Below the pieces are notes generated by a model. The model was not told where the DNA came from and searched no databases. It was given only the letters and a program-made list of their open reading frames with translations. Below, one piece after another: positions 51,729 to 63,872 of a stretch of 64,000 nucleotides of DNA (the stretch's first letter is position 1; each line of letters begins with the position of its first letter). Source of the DNA: Nelumbo lutea (taxonomy: Eukaryota > Streptophyta > Magnoliopsida > Proteales > Nelumbonaceae); the NCBI GenBank assembly GCA_022828595.1, contig JAKGHH010000001.1, forward strand, positions 72,102,401 to 72,166,400, given 5' to 3'. A program made the position numbers and the translations under genes.

Positions 51729-53990
51729 GTTGTTTAAAGTCTATGACACTGGAGACTTAAGTACCATTCCTTCCCTTTTCAACTCCATCATTTCTGCAAA
51801 GGACAATGAACAACTTTTAGTAGATTCCTCAATAGAAGAAGTTAAAAAAAGCCCCTTGGAGTATCGGCAATATTAAAGCCCCAGGCCTAGATGGAATGCA
51901 TGCATTGGTTTACAAGGAATGCTGCGATTTGATGGGAGAGAATGTTGTCTTTTTAGCCAAGAGTTTTTCTAGATAAAGAAAATTCTCAGGAGACTAAACC
52001 ATACCTCCATATGTCTAAATCCTAAGAAAGTGGATTATGTCAAAGTCCAGGATTTCAAACCTATCAGTCTGTGTAATGTTCTCTACAATGTCCTGGCTAA
52101 GATCCTAGCCAACCGTCTCTGTCCTCTTCTAGACAAATGTATTTTCCCAACATAAGCTCTCTTTGTCCCTATAAGGCAAGCTTCCAAATGACTGACAATA
52201 TCTTAATTTCTCACGAGATATTCCACTTTTTAAAACACCATAAAAAGGGTATGGGATACGTGGCCATTAAATTGGACATGTCCAAAGACTATGACAGGCT
52301 AGAGCAGTCGTTTCTCATCAAGGTGCTAGGTGCGTTAGGGTTCTCCCCGAACATCTACTTTCTGATTAAGAATGCATCTCATCAGTTTCCTTCTTGGTCT
52401 TTATAAATGGTACCTTCGAGGATCATTTCTACCCTACTCGAGGTCTAAGGCAGGGGGATCCCCTTGTCCCCGCATCTGTTCATCCTAGCAATGGAGGGAC
52501 TCTCAAGAATGCTGATCAAAGCTAAATTTGAAAATAGAACCCAAGGTGTCCAAATTGCCCTGGAGGCCTCATCAATATCCCATCTTCTCTTTGTTGACGA
52601 TGTATCACTCTTTCTTATGGCACATAGGGGTGAGATGGATAACCTAAAGACCATTCTAATGCAATTCCAAGCCATGTTAAGCCAGCTCATAAATTTTGAA
52701 AAATCGGGTTTCTTCTTTTGTAAGAATATCCACCCCCATTTGTAGAGATTGATTAGATAGGAGCTCTATATTAATCTCAATCTGACTTTGAAGTATTTGG
52801 GTCTGCCAATTTGTTGGTCCAGGAATAGAAATAATGACCTATCCTATGTCCTAGACAACATAAAAAACAAGCAAAAACACTAGAAGGCATCTGCTCTCAA
52901 CCAACCCAACCTGGGCCCCCGACCCTTAGACATAGCCCAATAGCAAATCTAATTCACAACAACAGTTGGAACTAGAGGTTGATCCAACATCACTTCTTGG
53001 AGGATGGTCGGGATATCAACAATACACCCATATTCCCTGTAGAAACCTCCATCTCCTAGATTTAGACTTTCCACCCTTCTAGGAAATTCTCAACAAAGTA
53101 TGCCTACACCCAAATCCAACATCTGTTGCACAACCCATCCCAGTCGACAAGTAAGTGTCTTTGGAAACTCTCCGACCCCCAGATTCCAATTGTTCCTTTG
53201 GAGAGTGGTTAATGGTTTCATCTCAGCTAAAGAACACATCTTGGCTAATGATCAAAACCAGTCCTGTCAATTTTGCAACGAAGCCCCCTGAATCGATCAA
53301 CCACCTCTTTCTAAAATGTCATCCTGTTCACTACCTCCATGGAATATAAACTTGCAAAACTTGTTTCAAGGGTCGTGGAAAATTGTATCCTTGCTCTCAC
53401 GAATGTGTTAGTTTCATGCTTTAGTTAGTCCTTAACTGGTATGCTATTGCTTTGTATTATATTGATGGGCAAGGAATGAGAGGTGTTTTAGAGATAAGTA
53501 GATACCAATCGAGATGGTTATTGCTAAAATTAACGACATGTATCAGGCTTCTCAATCTTAGGGAGACGACACCTCTCATATCTCCTCCCCCCAATCCATA
53601 TCACTTTTAGAGCTATCTACCTATCTAACCATCTCTCTTGTTGTATTGTAGGGGACCTTTGTAAGAGGCTGAGCTCGACGGAAAAGGCAGAACTTAATGT
53701 GGTGATGCAAGGACTTAAGGTGGCAGTCCAACTGACAAGAGATCACATAGTTGTATGTTTAAACTCGTTGCCTGTGGTGAAAGGGATCCAGGAGCAATAT
53801 TCTCTCCCTTGGTCTTACCTTTGGCTTTTGTGAAAGACCAAGGATTTACTATAAAACTTTTAACTCTTTCTCTATCATTAATGTAAATAGAAAGTACAAT
53901 GTAACCCATTTGATAGCACAAAGGGCCAAAAGCCTCGCCTATGACTACTTTTACTTATCGGATTACCCCCAAGGGATTACAAATGTTTTA

Positions 53991-54294
53991 AAATATGTTA
54001 ATATTTTGGAATTATAATTTAGTTACTTTATCCTAAAAAAATTCAATTATATTAAAACTAACAATATAATGAGGAACAAAATTACAAAAATGCCCATATT
54101 TAAATTGTCGTTTGCTCTTGAACTTTTATTTTACTCTTTTTCATATGGAATTATCTCTATACTTCTTTTTAACAAAGAATAAAAGCATTTTAATGGAACA
54201 AACAAAAAATTGTGAAGAAAAATAAATTTTGAATATAGGCATTTTTATAATTATATCATCACTATAATGTTAGTTCTAACATAATTGGGAATTA
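53991..54294. other. AT-rich intergenic DNA, no feature
   Basis: No coding or repeat structure recognised. Confidence 0.5.
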
Positions 54295-54447
54295 GGATCT
54301 GCCCTCACAACCCCTCTTCACGTTGACCTCACAGCCACATCCCATACTGTATTGAGAACATCTCCATGAATAACAACATACAAGTACAAGAGATGTTCCC
54401 GAATGACTGGTACATGCTGTGAGGAGCACTCTATGAGAAACAGATCC
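54295..54447. mobile_element. hairpin MITE family, copy B
   Basis: Left 'ggatctgccctcac', right 'gagaaacagatcc'; inner 'gagaacatctccatgaat' faces 'agagatgttcccgaatg'. Diverged. Confidence 0.75.
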
Positions 54448-54529
54448 AGACTCCAGAGTTAGACTCAAGTTGGACTCAAGTGTATATTTCTAAAAGTTCA
54501 TGTTGTCATATATGAATCTAGATCTGCTC

Positions 54530-54683
54530 CTCAAAGAGCAATCCTCACACCGGCCTTACATCATGCCCTGACTGTGAATTGGGAACATCTCTCTTGTATT
54601 TATTATTCATGGAAAATGTTTCCAATATACGGTGAGATGTGGATGTGAGGTTGGTGTGAGGAGCGCTCAGTGAGAGCAAATCT
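54530..54683. mobile_element. hairpin MITE family, copy C
   Basis: Left 'agatctgctcctca', right 'gaggagcgctcagtgagagc'; inner 'gggaacatctctcttgtatt' faces 'ggaaaatgtttcc'. Lies 83 bp after copy B. Confidence 0.75.
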
Positions 54684-55486
54684 CAATTCACTAAGTATTG
54701 CATTTGAAAGATCAGATTCAGCCCCTTAACTCAAGTAAAGTACCTATATTTAATTTACCCTAGATATTACATAACAGAAAGACCGCTAGCTTGTAGCTTT
54801 GGAGCTTTCTCACGAAAAGTTAGGCCAGACAGTCTAGTTTGTAGCTTTCGTGGCACACAAAAGAGATTTTTGGATCTCTAGATCTGGATGGATGATAGCA
54901 CAGGGTTAGCTCTAGCAACCACTCCAATTAATTGTTGGTTGTTGCCTTGTTGTTGGTACCATCCCCCCACCCCCCACCTCTCTCTCTCTCTCTTCTCTAT
55001 GGGCATTGTTGGTGCTTGGAAGTTGGTACCATTCTCGTAGGTTGTGGGTCTTGGGAAGAAGACAAGTTCAGGATTGTGTTCGAAAACTCTGTCCCAGGCT
55101 TCGGTTCCATCACACGTTTTCTGTAGGATGGGGCAGAAAACCTGTGAAGGTCTTGGGGGTTTGGATTGTCCATGCAGCCGCTCGGTTGCTGGCTTTTCTT
55201 GTATTTTCCGAAATGTTCAATAATGCAAGCTCTCTCTAGTGAATTGTGATGAGACTTATATGAAAATGAATGCATAGATGATGATGATATAAGATGAAGA
55301 AGAGTCTGATAAAACCTAAAATCCAAGGAAAATTAAATACAGCCAGCATCCCAAGCATTGACGAGGCATTTAATGATTAGAGATGCATTACACACACAAA
55401 AATATATTTAAGCTGAAGAAGTTCAGAAGAAACTTGCTAGTATAGGTTTTCAATGCAACACTACCCCGATTAGAATTCAGAATTAG
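54684..55486. other. 3' flank of the phytocyanin gene
   Basis: No gene recognised. Contains a CT run (about 54977-54992). The 76-109-codon frames here show no known motif. The part next to 55486 probably includes the 3' UTR of the minus-strand gene. Confidence 0.4.
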
Positions 55487-55860
55487 TTAGTTGTATAAAC
55501 CCAAGAAGAAGAAAGGCAAGACGAACCCAACCCACAAAGCAGAGGGAGCTCCTCGTGGTAGATATATGGAAGCAGCAGCAGATGGGGTGGGTCCAGTGGC
55601 CTCGACAACTGTGGAGATGATCATGGGCTGCTGCTGGTTCTCTGTGTTTTGCTGGGGCAGAACCTCCACATTTAACTTGAGACCCTGCTTGCAGTTCTCG
55701 GGCTTTCCGCTGGTGAAGTAGCGGGTGCCTTCTACGTCGAGGCTGACGCTGTCTAACCCATTGGTGTACATTCTGATGGGATTACTCACGTCGCACGATT
55801 CCAACTCCTCTTTGCTTCTCAACTCCACAATGCTTTCCTGCGCGATTGAATACGCAAACC
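55487..55860 (-). CDS. phytocyanin exon 2
   Basis: Begins (T)GG TTT GCG after the acceptor, encodes residues 63-186 and ends in the hydrophobic GPI-type tail and stop. Confidence 0.9.
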
Positions 55861-56736
55861 CTGCCACAGACACACACCAATACCAATATCACTTCTTAAT
55901 AAACGCTGCTTAAGCTTAATTGCTTAAAAAGGAAGGGTTCATTAAGAAAAATTCCCAGTCCTCTTGACAGCCCAGGCTGTTGAGCCTGGGCAGTCAAAGA
56001 GTTTTCTCGAAGGAGATGCCTCGGTTCTGGTCTCTTCTTTAGGCCGGTCCATTTACATCACCGTACACGTGGCAAAACGCATATGGCATCAACAACGTGA
56101 TAACGGGAAACGACAATAACGTTGTCTGGACTCTGGAGCTCTGGCCAGTTTGCCAGTTTCCGTTCCCTTCATCACAGTTCCTGACCGAACTGATGGTTTT
56201 TCCGGGTGGCGCAGAAAAAGGAATGATACACATACACCCAGGAGGCCAGAAAGACAAAAAATTATCCAATGGAGCAGATTTTGTGCGTTATTAATTGGTT
56301 GTTCTACAATCAATGAAATCTGAATTACTTTTGTTTCCCAAAGGAATAAGATTTCGAAGAACCTTCTTATTTGTTAAAGCTTAGAACTGAAACACTATAT
56401 GTAGATTATAAAGAAGATAAAAGAAATCGATTGAAATGAAAATGCGGAAGGATTGGTAAAGTGAACCAAAAATAAAGGCTGCCCACGTGTTTAATATGAA
56501 ATGGAAGAAAGTAGAACCTTACTCCGACTGAGAGGGATTGAGAACTCACAGAGATTATCGCCGACCCTGAAAATCCTACCGGACGACCAAGCTCCGATAT
56601 CGGAAGATGAATCCCACCCACGATCGTCTCCAACCACATGGTGAACTTGGGCTACTACCCATCTCCCTCCAGCGCTCACAGAAATTAAGACCAGAAGAAG
56701 CATCAACATAAGGGAACCCCGCACAGGCACAGCCAT
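55487..56736 (-). CDS. early-nodulin-like phytocyanin, two exons
   Basis: Minus strand: exon 1 is 56736-56550, exon 2 is 55860-55487; the 689-bp intron has GTGAGT donor and GGCAG acceptor and splits a Trp codon (T|GG). 186 residues. Residues 1-29 are a signal peptide (MLMLLLVLISVSAG core). The plastocyanin-like domain starts at VHHVVGDDRGW and runs VGDNLWFAYS, ESCDVSNPIRMYTNGLDS, GTRYFTSGKPENCKQGLKL to about residue 129; C85 and C119 fit the conserved disulfide. The copper-ligand region near the C-terminus has Ser and Asn where Cys and His occur in copper-binding members, as in early-nodulin-like proteins. A Pro/Ala/Ser stretch and hydrophobic tail (ALWVGFVLPFFFLGL) suggest a GPI anchor at the plasma membrane. 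Start chosen as the ATG giving the signal peptide. Confidence 0.9.
56550..56736 (-). CDS. phytocyanin exon 1
   Basis: 62 codons plus one base: signal peptide and the first part of the plastocyanin-like domain, ending ...GRIFRVGDNL. Confidence 0.9.
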
Positions 56737-56959
56737 CGGAGAAAAGAGGTTGGGCCTTCTCTGTAATCTTCAAGAGAAAGGGGAGTAGTTGAAGTGTTGT
56801 TTAAGTAAGGCGAGGCGAGCCTCTTCTACAGTGTCTTCATTCTTTGAATGCTCCCTTTTCAAGTTTTTTTTTTAACACAACTCCACTTTCCTTGCTTTTT
56901 GGTAGCCAAGAGTAGAGGACTGGTAGGTTTCTCTGCAGGAGCATGTAGTTTTCCCTCGT

Positions 56960-56975
56960 TTATTTATAAAATAAA
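56960..56975 (-). promoter_or_regulatory. possible TATA box of the phytocyanin gene
   Basis: On the minus strand the sequence reads TTTATTTTATAAATA, about 225 bp upstream of the ATG, allowing a leader of roughly 190 nt. A candidate from motif and distance only. Confidence 0.4.
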
Positions 56976-57218
56976 TGAGCTCGGATCGATTGCTGTTAGC
57001 CAATAAAAACGCCCCACATCAGTCATCAACGTTGTGGCCTTGTGGGGCAAACATACATTTTGCAAATTAATTTGCTACGACCGTATCGTAACGCTGCGCT
57101 TAAATCAAAAGTTGAAAACTTTTGATGGGTTTTCATGGCCCCACCTTGAATTAGATGAGGTTATTTTTTTGGGTGGTCCACTGCAAATAAAGATTTTGCT
57201 TGCGTTAGGTTGGAGACC

Positions 57219-57351
57219 TGATCGGCTCCTCACATCAGCCGCCTCACACGCACATCCACATTTTCCGCACTTATTAATTATTATTTACGGGAAATGTTCT
57301 CGATGCACTGTCCATGTGCATGTGAGAGCCATTTTGTGAGGAGCAGATCCT
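57219..57351. mobile_element. hairpin MITE family, copy D
   Basis: Left 'gatcggctcctcaca', right 'tgtgaggagcagatcc'; inner 'attttccgcactt' and 'acgggaaatgttctcgatgc'. Clear inverted ends, about 240 bp upstream of the putative phytocyanin TATA box. Confidence 0.82.
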
Positions 57352-57559
57352 GTCTCGTTAAATTAGTGTAGATTCTATCTTTTTTTCTGTGACGTGGGAC
57401 ATTATTATTGGTTAAACAAACTTTTAAATAATATAGGGAAGGGGAGTGGGGGAAGAATCATTTTGATGTTGTACAATTTCAAAGATAGAGATGATGAAAT
57501 GGTGTGGAGGTCAGTTCTAATGTTATGTTGTTAGTTAAAGATATATATATTAAAGGAAG

Positions 57560-57900
57560 TTGTTTAGGCTACAGTTCCACCGTTTAGATGTTAGTTAATT
57601 ATATGGCTTTTTTTTTCTGAAAAATTGTTGTTAAAGCCTACAACCCACTATTACTATTTAGATAAATGGCTCTCTCAATTTCTAAAAAGTTAGAGATGTG
57701 GCATTTTTTTAGAAATTCCTGTTAAAACTCATTGCCCACTATCAGTCTACAAGCCCCCACCATTCAGACATGTGGCCTTTTCATTTTTCTAGAAAGCTAG
57801 ACACGTTGCATTTTCTAATAAATTGATGTTAAAGCTCATAGCCCACTATCATCATTCAGACATGTGTCATTCTATTAATTCAATAAACAAGATTCAAAAA
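57560..57900. repeat. degenerate ~100-bp tandem repeat
   Basis: About three to four diverged copies of a unit with 'gttaaagctcatagccca', 'ccaccattcagacatgtggc' and 'tctagaaagttagacatg'-type strings. Noncoding. Confidence 0.65.
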
Positions 57901-58420
57901 GTGGATTTGTTTCACTCCTAAATATTCTCAATGGACAACTATTCATTAGCTTAACACATGTTTATCCATAATCTATTAAATACAAATGGTGGGACCCATT
58001 AAAAGATTACCATAAACCCACATTTGTTTTTAAATAAATTTTTTTTCAAAAAGAAAGCATTTTATTAATTACAAACTTGATTTAACTTATAGGGAGCAAC
58101 CTAATTTAACCTTTAAAAATAAATAGTAAATACCAAATAAAGTGGGCTATTGTTTACCAATAAGATCTTATGTAATATCTTATATCAAATTAAAAAAAAA
58201 ACATAAATTAATAATGGGTTTCAAATAAAATAGGTCAGAATAGATTGTCAACTTCAAAGATGTAAAACCCATATTAGTTTTTTTTAATTTAATTTTTGAT
58301 AACTAAATAGTAAACTTCAAACTAAACTATACACACATTTAGTTACCCTGTACTTAGCACGGGGGTCATTCTCTAGTGATCAATTAAAGAAGCTCTATAT
58401 GGGTTATAGGTTGGGAGTTC
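57901..58420. other. AT-rich intergenic DNA
   Basis: No gene or defined element seen. Confidence 0.5.
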
Positions 58421-58585
58421 GGATCTATTCTCACTGTGCCTCACACTGACCTCACAATATGTCTTGGCTTTATATTGGGAATATCTCTCGTATTTATATT
58501 TATTATTCATGAAAATATAATCATGACACGGGGTGGGATGTGGATGCAAGATTGATATGAAGCGTGCTCTGTGAGGAATAGATCC
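58421..58585. mobile_element. hairpin MITE family, copy E
   Basis: Left 'ggatctattctcac', right 'gtgaggaatagatcc'; inner 'gggaatatctctcgtatt' and 'gtgggatgtggatg'. Confidence 0.8.
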
Positions 58586-58821
58586 CAATTCATGGGTTGA
58601 GGGTGGGCAACCCCTGTTATGACTTATGACCTGCAATCCCAATTCATGGGTTGGGGGATGGGCTATCCATATTTCCACTAGTGGGTGGATGTGATAACTA
58701 ACAATAGAGATAAGATATATGATTAATTCTGGGAGATCAGCTTTATAATGTGGTACCTATGGACAATAGGAGTGAAATTTTTTTTAATAGTAAGCTAGGT
58801 GTGTGCAGAGAGTGTTAGTAA

Positions 58822-59092
58822 GGTTGTCTTTGGTTGCAATGCAAATAAATTTGCACTGATACAAAACCATAGCAGTGCAAATGATTTGAGTGTAAATTCT
58901 GATATATTTTTATTTTAATTTTAGCTTATTTTGTTTGATTACAGTACAAATAAAAATAAAGTAAATTAGGAGATAACGTAGAATAAAGTAAAATCCAAAA
59001 TAAAATTAAACACTAATTTGCATTTTTTTATATTTGCACTCTTATCCATTTGTACTAGTACAAATAAAATTGCACTGCAACCAAACACGACC
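58822..59092. mobile_element. Tourist-like MITE, TSD TAA
   Basis: Ends GGTTGTCTTTGGTTGCAATG and (inverted) GGTCGTGTTTGGTTGCAGTG, flanked by TAA at 58819-58821 and 59093-59095. Inner inverted blocks 'caaataaatttgcact' versus 'caaataaaattgcact'. 271 bp. Confidence 0.88.
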
Positions 59093-59194
59093 TAAAGCTT
59101 TGCAGAGTGAGTCTTCAAGATTATTTGGAAGCTCAGAAGAGCCTTGGGCGTATGATTAAAGAAGGAAATTGTTTAAATTAAATGGGTTTTGCAC

Positions 59195-59321
59195 GCTTCA
59201 CACCAACTTAACAGAATGTTAAAGATGTGCATTAGAAGTATCGCATGAATAACAATATACAAATAGAGGAGACATTTTCGATGTACATGAGATTGGAACA
59301 CATTATGTGAGATCAAATCTG
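59195..59321. mobile_element. hairpin MITE family, copy F (degenerate)
   Basis: Left 'gcttcacaccaact', core 'gcatgaataacaatatacaa' then 'ggagacattttcgatgtaca', right 'tatgtgagatcaaatct'. Recognisable only by comparison with copies B and E. Confidence 0.55.
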
Positions 59322-59483
59322 ATATTTGGGTATATAGTCAAAAACTTCAAAGGAGAGTTTATTAGAATAGCCAGGGAATCAATAGGAGTTTCCCTGGCTA
59401 GAGGCCCATAAAAATGGGCCTACAGTACTTTTAACAGGGAATTAACACAGCATATTTTTACTTTACAAATCACAATGAAACCC

Positions 59484-59548
<65 letters not shown>
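59484..59548. repeat. (AAT)n microsatellite
   Basis: About 21 uninterrupted AAT/ATA units. Confidence 0.97.
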
Positions 59549-59549
<1 letters not shown>

Positions 59550-60516
59550 GACCATGTCGCAGGGGAATTATATTTTGCTATTGGGGCTGTGCACTTGTCC
59601 CATCATCAATAGGGTTGAAGTGATCACGTTTAATTCTTTCCTGCAGCTGCCTAAGCTCAATATATAGAAGTTTCTTGGTCATGTCTTTCTATACTCAACC
59701 TCTCCCTCCAGGAAAAATAATTCTCAACTCAAGATTTTTTAGTACAATTTCAACTTTTTCAATACCCTCTAATCAAGAGGTGGTTGTTGCTATTTGGAAA
59801 CCTCTCTTGTCCCACCCAGCGAATAGAGTGCCACCCATTTTGGGATTTCCACATTTCCACGACTCGTTTGTTTGCAGTACAGTTTCATTTGTATTGGAGT
59901 AAAAATATGAATGTGTAGATGTGTTGAGAGCAAATTCTGGTTTAGTTTCTATTCTAGGTTTTATTTTATTTTTTGTTTTTTTCATTTGCATTACAAATGA
60001 AAAAGTAAAACCTGCAGTTAAATAAAAGTAACACCTACAGCAAAAGTGAATCACAAAACCATTGGGGATCTAATTTTAAAGTAGACAATTTTTTTTGTGA
60101 TATTTCTGTTTCTGTGGGTCAGATTGAAATGTTGAGCTAAACATTTCACTCTAACTTAATTTGGTTGATTTATTTCATCTTATCAAATTTTTAAATGAAA
60201 TTTAATAATTTATTTATAAATTTTAATCACAGCGTGAATCTCATATACCTTTGTGTTCACTGATACACTTTAAATCAAAGCCCAATAGAGTGTTAACGCA
60301 GATGGAATTTGGATAATATGGATATATCAAATAGATATCTACTATTAAAATCTATGCCGGAAAAACATTACACTGAAATAGGTTTGACCAATCAAAGCCC
60401 CCTCTGAATTTAATTTGATGAATATCCATTTGGTTGGTTAGCACTTTTTTTATTCCAGGTGATTAGTTATAATTTTTTTCCGGTTTTATGTTTTTCTGGC
60501 ATCAAGGTCGAACTCT
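59549..60516. other. intergenic, no gene recognised
   Basis: AT-rich. A possible inverted pair ('tttcatttgtattgg' near 59884 and 'tttgcattacaaatgaaaaag' near 59984) may be another Tourist-like scrap. The 75-93-codon frames show no motif. Confidence 0.4.
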
Positions 60517-60525
60517 TAAAAATAT

Positions 60526-61657
60526 GAGCTAGTGTTCTGTAAACTCATGGGTGCACTGGACGAGTGCACCTTCGAATGAGAAGCGAACACGCCATCTCAT
60601 CTGTGTTAACTGCAAATTAATGGAAATTTTCTCTGTTACTAACCGTTTCACTGGTTGAACTGGCCATTTTTTACTCTCCTTTCAATTTTTGGCTCTCCTC
60701 CATCGAACCCAAGCATCCATCGGCGACTCACTGCACACCGGATCGTGAACGCATAAACCACCAGCAGTGGGAGAGTGTCCGGTGGACCCGTCTACCACAG
60801 AGAAGAGGATTATTGATCTGCAACAGAAGCTCTTCTGGCAGAGACAAGAAGTGAAGTATCTCAAGGATCTCTCTGGAGACGAAGCTTTGATACAGTCACG
60901 ATATTGCTTGTAAGGTTGATCTTCATTGTTCTAGCAAGAATCAAGAATTGGACAAGGATGTCTACCAACCAAACAGTTCTTCCTTGTCTCGAAGCCTCTC
61001 TGTGTATGCTGCCATCCCACCCCTCCGAGAACCCAACTTGTAAATTTGTCTCGGGCCATTGATAAAGACATCCAACCGTGATGAGAAGGAAAACCAAGAC
61101 CTCTGTCATGGATTCTTTGAAGCAAACACCAAGATTTTAAAACCACCGCCGAGAGTGTAGCCACAATCTTTAAGGATATTAAAATACTAATCCAGCCCAA
61201 TAATAGCTGGAGACCGCCGGTGTGAGCTGCGGTTCAGGTTTATTCACCTTCGTTCGACTAAAGACTAACCACCGGTGTGAGCTGAGTTTTGGTTCACTCA
61301 CCTTCGATCTGTTGAAAAACAAAAACCAGAAAGACCATTATGTTTGTAGGAAGAAGAAGAAGAGGAACATACCGCCGGACACTCTCGCCAGCGGTGGCTT
61401 CCGAGTGGACGGCGCTGGTGTGGATTGAGCTCGCCGGTGCGTGGGGTAGGGTTCGATGGAGGGGAAACAGAAAATGGGAGGGAGGGTTAGAACTGAGATA
61501 TTCTTTTAGCTCATTTTGTGTCCGGTTCTACCGGTCACTTCAATTAACAGCCATGTGAAGTGTTAATGTTAGCTTCTTTTCGCCCAACTGACGTGGTCGA
61601 CTCTCATTCGAGGGTGCAATCGTCCAGTGCATCCACGGGACCACACAACGTGGACTC
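60526..61657. mobile_element. Mutator-like element, perfect 9-bp TSD TAAAAATAT
   Basis: Imperfect inverted ends of about 65 bp share GTGCACTGGACGA / ATGCACTGGACGA and TCGAATGAGA cores. They are flanked by TAAAAATAT at 60517-60525 and 61658-61666. No transposase. The interior is relatively GC-rich and includes a coding-like stretch at about 60799-60912 ending at a GTAAGG donor-like site. Confidence 0.88.
60799..60912 (+). other. possible captured gene fragment inside the MULE
   Basis: The translation KRIIDLQQKLFWQRQEVKYL, followed by KDLSGDEALIQSRYC, is hydrophilic, helix-like and unlike the AT-rich surroundings. It is followed at once by GTAAGG, like a 5' splice site. I do not recognise the source gene. 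It could be chance. Confidence 0.35.
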
Positions 61658-61788
61658 TAAAAATATTATAGTTTAAAATTTAGGTGGCCTTTGATTGCAT
61701 TAAAGATTTCTCAATATGAAAGTGTTGATTTTCTGAGGCCACCTTTGTTTGGTGTTGCTTTCGTATCTGAAATTTTTAAATTCAGGCC

Positions 61789-62326
61789 TAGGGCTGTTCG
61801 TAAGAAGGCCCAACCCGATCAACCCGGACCGACCCAACCTGAGTTGGCTGGGTTTTCATCAGCACAGGTCGGTTTCGGGTTGTGCAAATTCTTAAATCGA
61901 TGATTTGGGTCGGTTTCGGTTTTCACACAAGAAAACCGAAATTGACCCGAACCAAACCGACTTATTTCCTAGTTCAAACATGAAGTTCCAAAGCCCATTA
62001 GGCCACTTAGTTTTTAAATGGTTGCAAGAAACTTTGGATTAGTGAATAGTGATTAATGAACAACTTTTGTGATTAACTTTTCACTTAAACTTTATCATAG
62101 GAGATGGCTGAAATGATGTTCAATTTATGACTGTTTTTAAAATTAGCAAGATTTTATCATAGGGATGAACTTAGAGCCGAAACCGACCCAACCCGATTCA
62201 AACCGACCAGGTCGGTTTTGTTTAACATTGGGTTGGTTTCGGTTTCTATGTCAGGTAACCCGACCAGGTCAGGTCGGTTGGAAAAACCGCAATAAACCAA
62301 CCGAACCCGACCCGTGAACAGCCCTA
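61789..62326. mobile_element. hAT-type MITE, TSD TTCAGGCC/CTCAGGCC
   Basis: Ends TAGGGCTGTTC...GAACAGCCCTA (11-bp perfect inverted repeats), flanked by 8-bp repeats with one mismatch (61781-61788, 62327-62334). Subterminal 'aacccgaccgac'-type strings on the two sides are complementary. 538 bp. Confidence 0.92.
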
Positions 62327-63872
62327 CTCAGGCCTGTCACTTAACGCGTTTAGATGTGTTTCAAAAGTGGCCAAAAGTTAAAACTACCCCTCCCCATTCG
62401 ACCTCTCTTCCTCGTCTTCATGCATCTCTCTCTGTCTTGTCTTTCGCTACCACCGCTGCAACTTGCAGCAGCGGTTCTCTCTCTTTCTCTCTTTCTCTCT
62501 GTCTCTCTCTGTCTCTCTCTTTCCCCCTTGTCTTCCCACCACCGCCATTGTCACTAGCGGTGGTTCGGTGAGTAATAATAATATTTTTATTAATTATTAA
62601 TTACTAATTATAAATTATAAATTATAAATTTAATTTTTATTAAATTTACTTGTATTATTTATTAATTGTTAAATATTTTTATTAACTAGTAATTTTTAAT
62701 TATTTCATTAATTTTTAAAAAATTATTTTAATTTTTATTTGTGTAAATTAGTAATTATTTGTTAGTTTAATATTTTTTATAGTCATTAATTATTTTTTTA
62801 TGTTAATTGTTTAATTTCTTAATTAATAATTAATAATTTTTTTATTTGTGTTGTTTCAATATTATTTTGAGGTTGAAAATTATTTTTTATGAGATAATGC
62901 AAATTGAACTCAATATTTTCAAATAGTATGTTCTAGGGGTAAAATAGTAAATCAGTAAATTTCAGATAGTAAAGGGTTGATCCAATATAAACAAACTTAT
63001 GGATTCAGAACCTCTAAAAAGTAAAAAAACACATATGCTTCTTTTCAGATTTCAGACAAATATATATTTTTAACTTTAGTGTTTATGCAGTAAATTAAAT
63101 GAAAAAATATATTTTTTTCAGATTTCAAATTTATCAAATGCCACATTAGTGTTTATGCAGTAAATTAAATATACTTTTTTTAAATATTCTGTCGTAAACC
63201 AGACTTTAAATTATCTATTTTTACATATCACACAATGTTCTCATCATTAAAAGACTTTAATGTTAAAAATGTTATTATGACATGTCGCCTTCTCTTTTTT
63301 CCAAAGCTTAACCAGGCATGACAGATTGCTTATGTTCATGTTTAATTTGCAGAAATTTACATAAATTTTACCTAAAAATAACTATTTTCATTTTTAGTCT
63401 CGGACTCATGTTGGGTCGGACTTCCCAAATTTCAATTTATGCCCAAGTCTGCGCCATCCAAAATAACAGAATCAGATGGGCCTGGACCATTTTGCGCGGG
63501 TAGAGAAAGTGAGTAGGAAATTTGGATTTTTCTATTTCAATTTCACATTGAGTTTAATCTGGGAGCTTCCCATTACCATTCTAGGAACAAGAGGTAGGTG
63601 AAGATTTCTAACATTTGAATTTACCCAAAATACCGAGCCAATCAAGAGTCAGCACGTCCACTCTGTACACATGGATACATTAAATATCATTTATTTGAAT
63701 TTCAGACAAGGACGATCAACATTAACAATTCTGGAGTCATGAGTTTTCTTCAATTCCGTTAAAAAAACAAATTACTTTCTCTCAGGCAATGGGGACCAGT
63801 AGGATATAGATAGGGCTTGCAAGTGGAAGGCAATCAACTTGAAGTTTTAGTCAGGGTCATGGACCTGAGACT
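62327..63872. other. intergenic: CT repeat then very AT-rich DNA
   Basis: A (TCTCTCTG)n-type run at about 62478-62521 is followed by a very AT-rich block at about 62578-62930. A short direct repeat 'gtgtttatgcagtaaattaaat' type occurs near 63081 and 63150. No coding sequence recognised. Confidence 0.5.

Larger units (their letters stand above)
49700..53990 (+). mobile_element. decayed LINE between the two host genes
   Basis: In order: ORF1 end with a zinc knuckle (CYLCGRVEHLFR-stop-C, about 49950); endonuclease fragments (LPYILMGDFNEA near 50645); RT pieces (NIKAPGLDGMHALVYKECCD near 51880; FKPISL box near 52050; RGLRQGDPL near 52435; LLFVDDVSLFLM near 52585); zf-RVT (TPRFQLFLWRVVNGFISAKE near 53175; CQFCNEAPESINHLFLKC near 53265); and RNase H shreds (ELNVVMQGLKVAVQ near 53690; AQRAKSLAYDY near 53920). 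Many stops and indels; an old copy. No poly(A) tail or target duplication found. Confidence 0.8.
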
